Assembly (NCBI GenBank): GCA_963703895.1
Contig: CAVPFX010000003.1
Span: forward strand, 620,001-684,000
Origin: VRUE01 sp963703895
GTDB lineage: Bacteria > Actinomycetota > Thermoleophilia > Solirubrobacterales > 70-9
Length of the DNA stretch: 64,000 nucleotides
Reading direction: 5' to 3'
In this document: piece after piece, positions 43,221 to 52,428 of the stretch
Layout of the letters: each line of letters begins with the position of its first letter
Position numbering within the stretch: position 1 is the first letter of the stretch
The notes under the pieces: model-generated
The model's database searches: none
Seen by the model: the letters and a program-made list of their open reading frames with translations, nothing else
What the model was told of the DNA's origin: nothing
Made by a program: the position numbers and the translations under genes

Positions 43221-44954
43221 ATGAACCCTCGTTCCCTTGAGGTGGAGCGGCGCCGCCGTCTTGTCACCCGTGCGCTCCCCCTCAGCCTGATTGCCCTGGT
43301 CGCATTCGTGATCGGCGCCATGGCGGGCACTCCCGGCTCGCCCGAGAAGGAAGCGGCGGAGCGCTTCGTCAAGGCTTGGGAAGGCGACGAATTCGCCGCC
43401 ATGTACAAGGAGCTGAACCCGGCCTCGCAGCGGCAGATCGAGCTCAACGACTTCGTCACCACCTACCGCGCCGCCGCCGAGGTCGCGACCCTGCGCTCGC
43501 TCGAAGCCGATTCCCCGAGCGACGTCTCCTCGCGCAACGGGGCGACCGTCGTACCGGTCTCGATCGCCACCCGGACCGTGGCCTTCGGCGCGGTGGAAGA
43601 CGAGCTGGCACTGCCGTTCGACGAAGGTGGGGTCGCCTGGGACGAGAGCCTCGTCTTCCCCGGCCTGCGCCCGGGCGAGCACCTCGAAAGCCAGATCGAG
43701 CTCGCCCCGCGGGCACCGATCCTCGCCGCCGACGGAACGCCGCTGGCCGAGGGACCCGCGGAAGCGCGCGCTCACCAGATCGGCAGCGAGGCGATCGACG
43801 TGACCGGCGAAGTCGGCACGGCCGAAGAAGACGAAATGGAGGCGCTGGCTCGCCAGGGGTTCGCGCCCGCTACGCCGGTCGGCGTGACCGGCTTGGAGCA
43901 GGCCTTCAACGCCCGCCTCGCCGGCAAGCCCGGCGGCTCCCTGCTCGCCGTCAACGACGCCGATGGCTCGACCCGGACCATCGCCGAAGACGAACCGAAG
44001 CCGGGGGCGCCGGTGAAGACGACGATCGACGTCGGCCTGCAGGAAGCGGCCGTCTCGGCCCTCGCCGGCCGCGTTGGTGGCATTGCCGTGCTCGACGCTC
44101 GCAACGGCGACGTCCGCGCGCTCGCCGGCCAAGCGTTCTCGGCGCCACAACCACCGGGCTCGACCTTCAAGATGATCACCACCGTGGCCGCCCTGCAGAA
44201 GGGCGTCGTCTCGCTCGACGACGAATTCGAAATCACCAGCGGCGCCAACGTCGGCGGTCGCTTCATCGAAAACGCCAACGGCGAGTACTGCGGCGGCACC
44301 TTCCGCGAAGCCTTCGCCGAGTCGTGCAATGCCGACTTCGCCCCGCTCGGTCCAAAGATCGGCAACGACGAACTCGTCTCCACCGCCGAACGCTTCGGCT
44401 TCAACTCACCGCCAACCCTCTACGCCTCGAAATTCATCGCCGAGGTCGAACCGGCCGAATCGACGCTGCCGACTGACATTGGCGAAGAAGTCGACCTCGG
44501 CGTCAGCGCGATCGGCCAGGGCGAGGTCCTCGCGACACCGCTGGAGATGGCAAGCGTGGCGCAGACGATCGCCAACGACGGCGTCCGCTCCCCGACCTCA
44601 ATCGTCGCCAACAAGAAGCTGCGCCCCGAGGCGGAGCCCGAGCGAGTGATGTCGAAGCAGATCGCCGACGAACTGACCGAGCTGATGGTCGGCGTGGTCA
44701 CCGGCGGCACCGGCACCGCCGGTGCGATCTCCGAGGCACAGGTGGCGGGCAAGACCGGCACCGCCGAGCTCGGCCCCAAGCCGGGAGAAGAGGACGCCGA
44801 ACACCCCCAGCAGCGCAAGGACGCCTGGTTCGCCGCCTTCGCGCCAGCCGAGAAGGCAAAGCTGGCGGTGGGGGTGCTGTTGGTCGAAGCGGAAGCGGCG
44901 GGTGGCGAGGTGGCGGCTCCGGCGGCATCGGCAGTTCTTTCCGCCGGGCTCTAG
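43221..44954 (+). CDS. Penicillin-binding protein (MecA_N-like/NTF2 domain, class B transpeptidase)
   Basis: 577 aa. N-terminal membrane anchor (LPLSLIALVAFVIGAMAG); NTF2-like domain (~35-100: AAERFVKAWEGDEFAAMYKE); dimerisation region; transpeptidase domain (~265-577) with SxxK in PPGSTFKMITT, SxN in AESCNADFAPLG and KTG in GKTGTAELG. Cross-links peptidoglycan outside the membrane. ATG 43221 follows TACCTT by 8 nt, although the frame is open from 43020. Confidence 0.9.
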   Translation: MNPRSLEVERRRRLVTRALPLSLIALVAFVIGAMAGTPGSPEKEAAERFVKAWEGDEFAAMYKELNPASQRQIELNDFVTTYRAAAEVATLRSLEADSPSDVSSRNGATVVPVSIATRTVAFGAVEDELALPFDEGGVAWDESLVFPGLRPGEHLESQIELAPRAPILAADGTPLAEGPAEARAHQIGSEAIDVTGEVGTAEEDEMEALARQGFAPATPVGVTGLEQAFNARLAGKPGGSLLAVNDADGSTRTIAEDEPKPGAPVKTTIDVGLQEAAVSALAGRVGGIAVLDARNGDVRALAGQAFSAPQPPGSTFKMITTVAALQKGVVSLDDEFEITSGANVGGRFIENANGEYCGGTFREAFAESCNADFAPLGPKIGNDELVSTAERFGFNSPPTLYASKFIAEVEPAESTLPTDIGEEVDLGVSAIGQGEVLATPLEMASVAQTIANDGVRSPTSIVANKKLRPEAEPERVMSKQIADELTELMVGVVTGGTGTAGAISEAQVAGKTGTAELGPKPGEEDAEHPQQRKDAWFAAFAPAEKAKLAVGVLLVEAEAAGGEVAAPAASAVLSAGL

Positions 44955-45143
44955 AGGCGGTCCGGGCAGGGTGGCCTCTCGAAGCACCCCAAGCTTCTAA
45001 AAAAGAGTCCTCCCGAAGCATCCTTCGCTCGAAAGCTCCTCATCCTTGTGGACTTCGACCGCTGTGCTTGCATTACCTGGAGGCGCGCAGCGCGTGCGAC
45101 ATCAATTCGTCTGAAGGGCGACCAGACCCTCCCCCCACCGGCC
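44955..45143. other. Intergenic region after the penicillin-binding protein gene
   Basis: 189 bp between convergent genes. Contains a weak 6-bp hairpin just after the stop (AGAGGC/GCCTCT, 44953-44979), a GAAGC-N7-GCTTC hairpin followed by TAAAAAAG near 45000, and nothing gene-like. Probably termination signals. Confidence 0.35.
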
Positions 45144-45692
45144 CTACAGATCGAGCGTAACTTCGGCGGGCCCTTCGGGGCCGTCGATCAGAAGCGTCAG
45201 CGGCCGGTTCTCGGAGGCCTCGGCCGGCAGCTCGAAGAGAACGAGGGAGCCCTCGATTGGGCCTTGCTGTGGTGTCGAGTCGGGAGCCGGGATCGGTTCC
45301 TGGGATTCGACCTCGCCGCCGGCGGGGAAGGCGTAGAGGCTTTCGCTCGGGATCGCCTCGAACTTCTCGTCGTCGGCGTCGACGATCGTGAACGTCTCGG
45401 CCAGTTTCTGCGTCTCTTCGCTCTTGTTCTGGACTTCGACGAAGACGCCGAAGTAGGTCGAGCCTTTTTCCGGTTCGGGTTGGCCGACCAGGTAGGCGGA
45501 GTCCTCGTTGTCGTTGGGGTTGAGGAAGCGCGAGAAGACGACCTGGTATTTGAGCTCGCCGAGCTCGACGACCTCGCCCTCGACGACGTCCTTGGAGTCG
45601 CTCGAGTAGCCACAGGCGGAAACTGTCAACGCCAGCAGACCCATCGCCAGGGCGGCGAGCAGCGGCAGAACGAGTCGGGTGCGGCGGGGCAT
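45144..45692 (-). CDS. DUF4352-like lipoprotein
   Basis: 182 aa. Lipoprotein signal: basic start, hydrophobic stretch (LPLLAALAMGLLALTVSAC) and lipobox Cys ~27, so it is anchored outside the cell membrane. The mature beta-sandwich part reads STYFGVFVEVQNKSEETQKL and FTIVDADDEKFEAIP, the pattern of DUF4352/telomeric-repeat-like immunoglobulin domains. Function unknown. TAGGCT lies 10 nt before the ATG. Confidence 0.78.
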   Translation of the reverse strand: MPRRTRLVLPLLAALAMGLLALTVSACGYSSDSKDVVEGEVVELGELKYQVVFSRFLNPNDNEDSAYLVGQPEPEKGSTYFGVFVEVQNKSEETQKLAETFTIVDADDEKFEAIPSESLYAFPAGGEVESQEPIPAPDSTPQQGPIEGSLVLFELPAEASENRPLTLLIDGPEGPAEVTLDL

Positions 45693-45719
45693 CAGCGGCG
45701 AGAGCCTATAAGACCGGGC

Positions 45720-46238
45720 TCAGGGAATACCGGTCGCGTGGGGGTTGCCGCCGGCGACCGCAACCCGCTCGCCGGCCAACTCGCCGGACTCCAGCAGCTC
45801 ACGCAGCCTGCGCAGCGCCTCGCGCCAGCGCCTTTCGTAGGGAATCGAGGCGCCAGAGAGCAACTCGAGGCCGCGGTCGATCGGGTTCGAGGGCTCAGTC
45901 CGGTAGGAGACCCGCACCCTGGTCAGCGCTCCCGGGCCCTCGGTCAACTCCCAGTGCGTGACCGAGGGAATCCGGTTGGCACGACCGCCGCGCCCATGCT
46001 CGACCAATCGGTGGGGAGCCTTGACCGCGACGATCGTCGTGTCCATCCAGACCCGTCGCGGCCGCACGGCGATGCGAAATCTCGCCCCGGCGCCGACTCC
46101 GGTCGGCTCGATCCGGGTCAGGTGAAAATCGCTGAGGAAGTGATCGGTGAAAGCTGGGCGCAGGGAGAGGTCGGCGATCGCTTCGAAGGCGCGCTGGCGC
46201 GGCACGTCGATCTCGATCTCTGCGCTGACAGGGCCCAT
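45720..46238 (-). CDS. SRPBCC-family (polyketide cyclase/START-like) protein
   Basis: 172 aa, soluble hydrophobic-pocket fold. Opening AEIEIDVPRQRAFEAIADLS is the typical SRPBCC first strand and helix; VSYRTEPSNPIDRGLELLSG and YERRWREALRRLRELLESGE form the long C-terminal helix region. Ligand unknown. TAGAAT lies 9 nt before the ATG. Confidence 0.8.
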   Translation of the reverse strand: MGPVSAEIEIDVPRQRAFEAIADLSLRPAFTDHFLSDFHLTRIEPTGVGAGARFRIAVRPRRVWMDTTIVAVKAPHRLVEHGRGGRANRIPSVTHWELTEGPGALTRVRVSYRTEPSNPIDRGLELLSGASIPYERRWREALRRLRELLESGELAGERVAVAGGNPHATGIP

Positions 46239-46388
46239 CGCCGCGCGATTCTATGCGGGCAGCGACCTCGCAGCCTTCATCTGCGGGAAACCCCCGATGT
46301 GGCGCCGCAAGCTCGCGACTAGGCTCGACACGGAGACGCCGGGAAGGAGTCAGCGATCATTACCAGTCTCGGTACCAGCACCGACAGC

Positions 46389-46916
46389 TTGGCCGTGGGA
46401 ACGACCCCGGGCACGGGGACCTACTTCTGCGCCTCCTGCGGGTCGCAGCTCTCGCTACGCGAGAACGATCGGCTGCCCGAGTGCCCGCGCTGTGGCGCCG
46501 CCGAGTACCAGCGGGACTCGATCTTCGAGGCGATGCAGGAGCACGGTCAGACCGCCGAAATCGCGCTTCCCGCAGAGCCGCCCGCGCCCGAGTGGCTGCC
46601 GATGGCTCGCGCGATGCTGCGCGAGCCCGGTCGCTACCTCGCCCTCTGCGATGAGAGCGAGATCGAAGTCCTCCCGATCGCCCCGGGCTGGACCCGGATC
46701 GGCCGCAGCGCCACCGCCGACATCCGCCTCGACGATCCGAGCGTCTCGCGTCGCCACGCCCTGATCGTCTCCGAGCAGCCCGATTCGCTGCGCGTCCTCG
46801 ACGACCGCAGCCTCAACGGCGTCTTCCTCAACGGCGAGCCAGTCGAGTGGGGACGGCTCTCCGACGGCGACGAGCTGGCCATCGGCCGCTTCCGCCTCTT
46901 CGCGCTCGAAGCCTAG
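46389..46916 (+). CDS. Zinc-ribbon and FHA-domain protein
   Basis: 175 aa from TTG 46389. The N-terminal zinc ribbon has two CxxC pairs (FCASCGSQ, ECPRCGAA). The C-terminal FHA domain (~85-170) has TRIGRSATADIRLDDPSVSR, RRHALIVSE and SLNGVFLNGEPV; it would bind phosphothreonine peptides and points to Ser/Thr kinase signalling. The start is unclear: AAGGAG at 46344 is well placed for codon ATC at 46356, in frame 11 codons earlier, so the true start may be a non-standard codon or a miscalled ATG. Confidence 0.82.
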   Translation: MAVGTTPGTGTYFCASCGSQLSLRENDRLPECPRCGAAEYQRDSIFEAMQEHGQTAEIALPAEPPAPEWLPMARAMLREPGRYLALCDESEIEVLPIAPGWTRIGRSATADIRLDDPSVSRRHALIVSEQPDSLRVLDDRSLNGVFLNGEPVEWGRLSDGDELAIGRFRLFALEA

Positions 46917-46964
46917 CTCGGCTTGTCCGCAAATTCCGGCCACCCCGGCCCCTAGCATGGCGCC

Positions 46965-47378
46965 GTGGACCAATACGAGACACCAGGCAATCCAAGCCCC
47001 TCCGAGCCACCGGAGGTGGCGGCCGAGAAAGCCCGCGAACGTCTCCACACCGAGATAGAGCGCGTCCGCTCAGGTGTCGAAGAGATGCTCTCCGAGCAGG
47101 AGAACGGCATCGACGAAACCGCTCTGCGCCGCGAACTGGACGCCCTCCGCGAGGAGACCGACTTCCTCCTCAAGCGCCGCGTCCGCAAGACCGAGAAGCG
47201 CCTTAACAAGCGCATCGACAAGGTCAACACCCGCACCGACGCCCTAGAACAGCGCCTCGATCAGGTGGAGCAGGACCGCAAGTACGCCGAGTGGCGCATC
47301 CACACCAACACCGAGCAGCTGCTCGACGGCCTCCTGCAGGAGATCCGCGCAATAGCCGACCTTCTGACTCAGCGCTAG
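46965..47378 (+). CDS. Coiled-coil protein
   Basis: 137 aa, soluble. Almost entirely heptad-patterned helix: EKARERLHTEIERVRSGVEE, RRELDALREETDFLLKRRVR, KRIDKVNTRTDALEQRLDQV. No family is recognised beyond coiled coil. Starts at GTG 46965, 6 nt after TAGCAT, so leaderless. Follows the FHA gene by 48 bp. Confidence 0.65.
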   Translation: MDQYETPGNPSPSEPPEVAAEKARERLHTEIERVRSGVEEMLSEQENGIDETALRRELDALREETDFLLKRRVRKTEKRLNKRIDKVNTRTDALEQRLDQVEQDRKYAEWRIHTNTEQLLDGLLQEIRAIADLLTQR

Positions 47379-47405
47379 CGGTTACCGTCGAGCGCTGGCA
47401 GTCGT

Positions 47406-47450
47406 TCCGGTGCGCTTTATGTGGGTGTGGGCCACATAAAGCGCACCGGA
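47406..47450. terminator. 19-bp perfect hairpin between convergent genes
   Basis: Arms 47406-47424 and 47432-47450 (TCCGGTGCGCTTTATGTGG) with a 7-nt loop, 27 bp after the coiled-coil gene. There is no U tract. Its place between convergent genes suits a bidirectional terminator. Confidence 0.55.
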
Positions 47451-47503
47451 AGCTAGAAGCTCAGCGGCTAGAGCGTCTCGACCCTGAGAGTTCGTTGCGC
47501 GTC

Positions 47504-47607
47504 GGAGGGACGGATGCCCTCCCACGAAGGCTTCCGGTACACGGTCTCGAAGCGCCGAAGCCGCCCCAGCTGCGCGACGGTCTTCGTGGGAGGGCATCCG
47601 TCCCTCC
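47504..47607. repeat. 26-bp perfect inverted repeat with 52-bp spacer
   Basis: Arms 47504-47529 and 47582-47607 are exact complements, ending 13 bp before the gltB stop. The spacer has no open frame of note. It could form a large cruciform/terminator for gltB or be the ends of a tiny element. No duplication flanks it. Confidence 0.6.
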
Positions 47608-47620
47608 TATCCCCCACGAA

Positions 47621-50600
47621 TCACTCAGTCGAGATGCTTGGGTCCGCCTGAACCTTGTGGGGGACGACCATCATGAAGTTGGCGGTGGCATCCGCGGCCA
47701 GACCCAGGACCCGCTCCGCCTCATCGTCTTGCCCGGTCGCTCGCAGTTCGCTGGCGTAGGCAGCGAGCAGGTCGTCAATGTCGAGTAGTCCCTCGGCATC
47801 GAGGTCTTTTAGCTCGACCTTGGCGCCCTCGCCGAGGCGGCGCTTGATCGCGTCGGCGTCGATGCCGAAGGCGTTGTGGCGGACGTAGACGCGGCCGCCG
47901 GTCATCCCGGCGCAGGCCCAGGGGCCGAGGTCACCGAGGACGACGGCGCGGCCCGAGGTCATGTACTCGAAGGCGAAGCCCTTGGCGTTGGCGCGGTCGA
48001 CGATGCAGCCGCGGCCGTCATCGATCGCTTCTTCCGGTTCCCCCGCCAGCACCACGTCGGCGCCGGAAAGGCGGATGCAGAAGCGCGAGTCGGCCGAGCC
48101 CTGGACGAAGAGGCGACCGCGCTGGGCGCCGTAGGCAAAGGACTTGCCGACCGAGCCGTTGACCCGCTGGCCCTTGGCGCCCTTGCCCTTGAGCACGGCG
48201 ATCGAGCCGCCCAGCATCGTCTTGCCGACGCCGTCCTGGGCGCCGCCCTCGATCCGGATCGAGACGCCGTAGGAGTTGAAGGCGCCGAGGCCCTGGCCGG
48301 CGACGGAGCCGCCGTTGAACTCAAGGCTGGCGAGCACGTCGTCGTTTGACTCCGGCCCGTCCTCGAAGATCCGCGAGCGGGCGATCGCGCCGGAGAGCTC
48401 AGAGCCGAGCACGCGGTCGTTGGCGTCGGTGGCACGGGGGAACTCGTTGCGGATCGTGCGGCCGGAGCAGATATCGCCGGCGAGGCCGGCGATCTGGGTC
48501 GAGGCCTGCTTCGTCTCCATCCGAATCGGACGGGCGACGACCATGCCGGCCTCGGCGCGCGTCTCTTCGGCGTCGGCGACCGGCAGGTCGATCGGCTCGA
48601 GGTCGAGGAACTCCTCCAGCGGCGTGATCAGCGGCGCTAGATCGACCGTGTCGTGATGGGCGACCTGCTCGAGCAGGTCGTAGCGGCCGACCAAGTCCTG
48701 GGCACGGTCATAACCGAGCGAGGCAACCACTTGCTTGACCTCCTCGCCCATCGCCTGGAAGAAGCGGGCGCAGCTCTCCGCCGCGGTGTCGATCTCCTGC
48801 GGCGTGAACTTCTTCAGGCCGTGCTCCTGGGCCTGCTCGACCGTCTCGATCTGGGTGGCGATGCCGACGTGACAGGTGTCGAGCTGACAGCCGCGGCAGA
48901 TCGTGCAGCCGAGGCTGACCATCGCCAGGGTGCCGAAGCCGACCCGGTTGGCGCCGAGGCAGTGCAGCTTGACGATGTCGTGGCCGTGGCGGTAGCCGCC
49001 GTCGGCCCAGATCTCGACCCGGTTGCGCAGCCCGGCCTCCATCAGCGCCCGGTGCACGGCGCGGGTGCCGATGTCCGAGGGCAGGCCGACGTGGCGCAGG
49101 GCGTGCTGGCGGGCGGCGCCGGTGCCACCCTCGAAGCCGGAGAGGGTGATGATGTCGGCGCCGGCCTTGGCGATGCCGAGGCCGATCGTGCCGATGTTTG
49201 GCACCACCGGCACCTTGACCGAGACGCGCACGTCCGGGTTGACCGTCTTCAGCTCGTCGATCAGCTCGGCGAGGTCCTCGATCGAGTAGAGGTCGTGGTT
49301 GTTGGAGGGCGAGATCAGGTCGGTGCCGGGCGCCGCGTTACGCGCGGCGGCGACCTTCTCGGAGACCTTCTTGCCGGGCAGGTGGCCGCCCTCGCCGGGC
49401 TTGGCGCCCTGGCCGATCTTGATCTCGGCCAGGTAGGAGGAGTTGAGCATCTCCGCTGAGACGCCGAAGCGCCCCGAGGCGACCTGCTGGCCGCGCCACT
49501 TGCGGTAGTGCCCGTACATGTCGCGGATCTCGCCACCCTCGCCGTTGACGCAGAGCACGTTGATCGACTTCGCCGCCTCGGCATAAGCGCGGAAGGCGGG
49601 CTCGGACTGCGAGCCGAAGCTCATCGAGGAGATCACCACGGGGTAGTCGTGATGACCGATCCCTGCGTTGACGTCGGCGGGATCGATCGGCTCCCGGTCA
49701 CCCTTGAGACCCATGATGTGGCGCATCGAGATCGGGCTCTGCTGCTCGAGGTCGCGGACTTTCTGCGAGTAGTCCCCGTAGGAGCCGGTTCCGTTGGCGG
49801 TGGCAATCGCGGCCTTGTAGACCTTGGGGTAGAAGCGGAACGTCTTCGCCGGTTTCGCGTCTTCGTCGCCGGCGAGCACGCGGGCGCGCTCGTTGGTGTC
49901 CTCGTCGAGGTCGGTGAAGCCGACGCCGGCGCGATCGGAGGCGGCGAATGCCTCGGTCATGAAGATCTCGGTCAGCTCGGGCTTGACCCCGATCGAGGAG
50001 AACTGGCGGGCGTAGCCGCGCACCTCGTGGATGCCGATCGTCGAGATCACTTTCTCCATGCCCTTGTTGAGCGCGTCGCAGAGGTTGGAGACGTCGGACT
50101 CGTAGTCCTCGACACAGACCACTTCGACCATCGTGTACGGGCAGACGCCGTTGGCGCCGAGGCCGAGGGCGAGCATCGTGTCGTGGACGTTGCGAATCGA
50201 GGCCGAGCGCAGCACCAGCCCGCAGCGGCGGCGCAGGTTCTCCTCGCCCGGCTCGACCTTGAAGCCCTTCAGCGCCTGGTCGACGGCGGACGTGGCGAGG
50301 TGCGGATCGAGGTAGCGGCGATCGGCGTCGTAGACGGTGCGGTCGGTGAGGACCAGCAGCTCAGCGCCGTCGCGGACTTTCTTCACCGCCTCCTGCTTGA
50401 TCCGCTCGATCGCGCCGCGGGTCGTCTCCGACTCGAGCAGCGAGATGTCGACCACGTCAGCGCGGCCGCGGAACTCCTCCCAGAGGTCCTCGAGCAGGTA
50501 GGTGTGGTGCTCGCGGGCGATCGTCCGGTAGGTCTTGTCGGAGAGCGGCGCCAAGCCGTGATGACCACCGAGGATCACCGGGAAGGCTGTCTCGACCGTG

Positions 50601-52288
50601 CCGGTGTCCTCGCCGGCGGCCCTGATCGAGGGGCGGCGGCCGAAGACCGTGCGGGTGGAGAAGTGCTCCATCTCGCGTTCGCGGTCGATCGCCGGGTTGG
50701 TGACGACGGCGACCGTCTCCTTGAAGTAGTCGGCGAGGTTCTGGCGCTCGGGCGAGAGCGCGGCGAGCGGGCCGTCGTAGCCGAGCGAGCCGACCGGCTC
50801 CTGGCCGTTCGAGGCCATCTGCTGGACCAGTTTGACGTCGTCGCGCTGCCAGCCGAAACCGGCGAGGACGCGATCGGAGACCTTGACCGGCTCCTCGGGA
50901 CCGGCGTCGGAGTAGCCCGGCACCTCCTCGCCTTCGAGCGGGCCGCCGGTCTCCAGGGCGCGGTCGTAGGCGGCCGCATCGTCGGCGCCGTTGCGCTGCA
51001 GCCAGCTCTCGCGGACGATGCGCAGCATCGCGTCGTGCGCGTGCAGGGTCGAGCGCTTGCGCTCGCGGTCGATGATCACCAGCGCCTTCTCGCCAGGGGC
51101 GAGCGGCTTCGGCTCGGAGACCATCGCGTTGACCGGGACCACGCCCGGCTCGGAGCTGAAGACGTAGTCGTCAGTGGTCTCGACCTGCCACAGCGGCCGC
51201 AGGCCGAGCGCGTCGGAGGAGAAGACGCATTCGTTGGAGTGGCGCGCGATCAGCGCCACAGGCCCCTGCGCGAACGGGCCCATCGCCTGGTGCAGGTACA
51301 TGTAGAAGCGGTGCAGCTCGGCCGGCATCGAGCGGATCTCCTCGACGATCGGCGGCACCACCATCTCCATCGCCTCGGCGAGGCTGAGCTGGTCGCGGCT
51401 GACCAGGGTGTCGATCGTGCGGTTGAGGTCCTGCGAGTCGGAGCCGTCCGGGTGGATCGGCACGCCGAGCATTTTCGCCTCTTGGCGCAGCTGGGCGATC
51501 GTGTTGATCTCGCCGTTGTGGCCGAGCACCGAGAAGGGCTGGACCCGCTTGAAGGAGGGCCAGGTGTTGGTCGAGTAGCGGTTGTGACCGAAGCAGCCGA
51601 TCGTCTCGAAACGCTCGTCGCGCAGGTCGGGGTAGTACTCGCCGAGCACCTTCGGCGCACCCATCACCTTGTAGACGCAGGTGGTCGCGGAGAAGGAGGG
51701 GACGTGGACCCCGAGGCGCTCCTCGAGCTCGATCAGCAGGTCGAAGAGGACGCGGTCGCGGCGCGAGGCGTCGGCGACGAGGCCGGCGAGCTGCCAGAAG
51801 TGCGGCTCCTCCTCGCGCGCGGTCGGGCCGAGCGCGGGCGAGTCGACCACGCCGATGCGCTCGGCGAGGATGCGGAAGCCGCCGTTGCCGAGCAGTTCGC
51901 GGGCGTCGTGCTGAATCCGCTCGAGGTCCTGGGAGCGCTCGACGAAGATGTGGGCGACGGCAAAGGCGTCGTCGAGGGTCAGCGAGGGGTCGTGGCCGCC
52001 GGAGCGAACGTCCTCGGCCCAGATCTTGCGCGGCAGGTCAAGCAGCAGGCCGCAGCCGTCCCCCTCGCCGTCGACGTTGCCGGCACGGTGGAGCATCTTC
52101 TGCAGGGCCGGGATCGCCAGCTCGATCGGCGCGTGACTGGGCGTCGCGTCCTTGCGGACCGAGGCGTAGATCGCACAGGCATCCTTGTCCTCGACACTGG
52201 GCGGCGAGACAAGCGGGCGGTAGGCACGCTCTGGCGAGTAGCGGACGGGGCGCTCGCCGTGAAGCTCACGGGACTGGGTATCGGACAC
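47621..52288 (-). CDS. gltB: Glutamate synthase large subunit
   Basis: 1555 aa; makes two glutamates from glutamine and 2-oxoglutarate. A 37-residue propeptide precedes the amidotransferase nucleophile Cys38 in DKDACAIYASVRKDATPSH (most GltB read CGVG here). The amidotransferase shows HNRYSTNTWPSF and GHNGEINTI. The FMN domain has SSMSFGSQSEPAF and GGTGAARQHAL; the 3Fe-4S cysteines are CTICRGCQLDTCHVG. The GxGxG beta-helix occupies the C-terminus (NGSVGKSFAYGAQRG). No small subunit (gltD) is in the window, so a partner elsewhere or ferredoxin dependence is open. Confidence 0.94.
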   Translation of the reverse strand: MSDTQSRELHGERPVRYSPERAYRPLVSPPSVEDKDACAIYASVRKDATPSHAPIELAIPALQKMLHRAGNVDGEGDGCGLLLDLPRKIWAEDVRSGGHDPSLTLDDAFAVAHIFVERSQDLERIQHDARELLGNGGFRILAERIGVVDSPALGPTAREEEPHFWQLAGLVADASRRDRVLFDLLIELEERLGVHVPSFSATTCVYKVMGAPKVLGEYYPDLRDERFETIGCFGHNRYSTNTWPSFKRVQPFSVLGHNGEINTIAQLRQEAKMLGVPIHPDGSDSQDLNRTIDTLVSRDQLSLAEAMEMVVPPIVEEIRSMPAELHRFYMYLHQAMGPFAQGPVALIARHSNECVFSSDALGLRPLWQVETTDDYVFSSEPGVVPVNAMVSEPKPLAPGEKALVIIDRERKRSTLHAHDAMLRIVRESWLQRNGADDAAAYDRALETGGPLEGEEVPGYSDAGPEEPVKVSDRVLAGFGWQRDDVKLVQQMASNGQEPVGSLGYDGPLAALSPERQNLADYFKETVAVVTNPAIDREREMEHFSTRTVFGRRPSIRAAGEDTGTVETAFPVILGGHHGLAPLSDKTYRTIAREHHTYLLEDLWEEFRGRADVVDISLLESETTRGAIERIKQEAVKKVRDGAELLVLTDRTVYDADRRYLDPHLATSAVDQALKGFKVEPGEENLRRRCGLVLRSASIRNVHDTMLALGLGANGVCPYTMVEVVCVEDYESDVSNLCDALNKGMEKVISTIGIHEVRGYARQFSSIGVKPELTEIFMTEAFAASDRAGVGFTDLDEDTNERARVLAGDEDAKPAKTFRFYPKVYKAAIATANGTGSYGDYSQKVRDLEQQSPISMRHIMGLKGDREPIDPADVNAGIGHHDYPVVISSMSFGSQSEPAFRAYAEAAKSINVLCVNGEGGEIRDMYGHYRKWRGQQVASGRFGVSAEMLNSSYLAEIKIGQGAKPGEGGHLPGKKVSEKVAAARNAAPGTDLISPSNNHDLYSIEDLAELIDELKTVNPDVRVSVKVPVVPNIGTIGLGIAKAGADIITLSGFEGGTGAARQHALRHVGLPSDIGTRAVHRALMEAGLRNRVEIWADGGYRHGHDIVKLHCLGANRVGFGTLAMVSLGCTICRGCQLDTCHVGIATQIETVEQAQEHGLKKFTPQEIDTAAESCARFFQAMGEEVKQVVASLGYDRAQDLVGRYDLLEQVAHHDTVDLAPLITPLEEFLDLEPIDLPVADAEETRAEAGMVVARPIRMETKQASTQIAGLAGDICSGRTIRNEFPRATDANDRVLGSELSGAIARSRIFEDGPESNDDVLASLEFNGGSVAGQGLGAFNSYGVSIRIEGGAQDGVGKTMLGGSIAVLKGKGAKGQRVNGSVGKSFAYGAQRGRLFVQGSADSRFCIRLSGADVVLAGEPEEAIDDGRGCIVDRANAKGFAFEYMTSGRAVVLGDLGPWACAGMTGGRVYVRHNAFGIDADAIKRRLGEGAKVELKDLDAEGLLDIDDLLAAYASELRATGQDDEAERVLGLAADATANFMMVVPHKVQADPSISTE

Positions 52289-52428
52289 GCTGACCTCCCG
52301 GTTTCCACGCCTTCTTCGAGCGGGCGCGCGACGGGTTGACGGGTCCGAGAATTATAGGGACGCCGGGAAACCCGTCGCGAAAAATCGGCGTTTCCCCGCA
52401 AATAGGGCCAAAATTCAACCCTCCCCGC

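Noticed and set aside
47382..47597. Small minus-strand frame over the inverted repeats after gltB
   Set aside because: It consists largely of the two inverted repeats and has no coding-like composition.
49508..52339. 943-codon open frame on the plus strand opposite gltB
   Set aside because: It is the complementary-strand shadow of a high-GC gene: its composition (Asp/Val/Gly/Leu/Arg-rich, no domain) mirrors gltB codons, while gltB has full domain structure.
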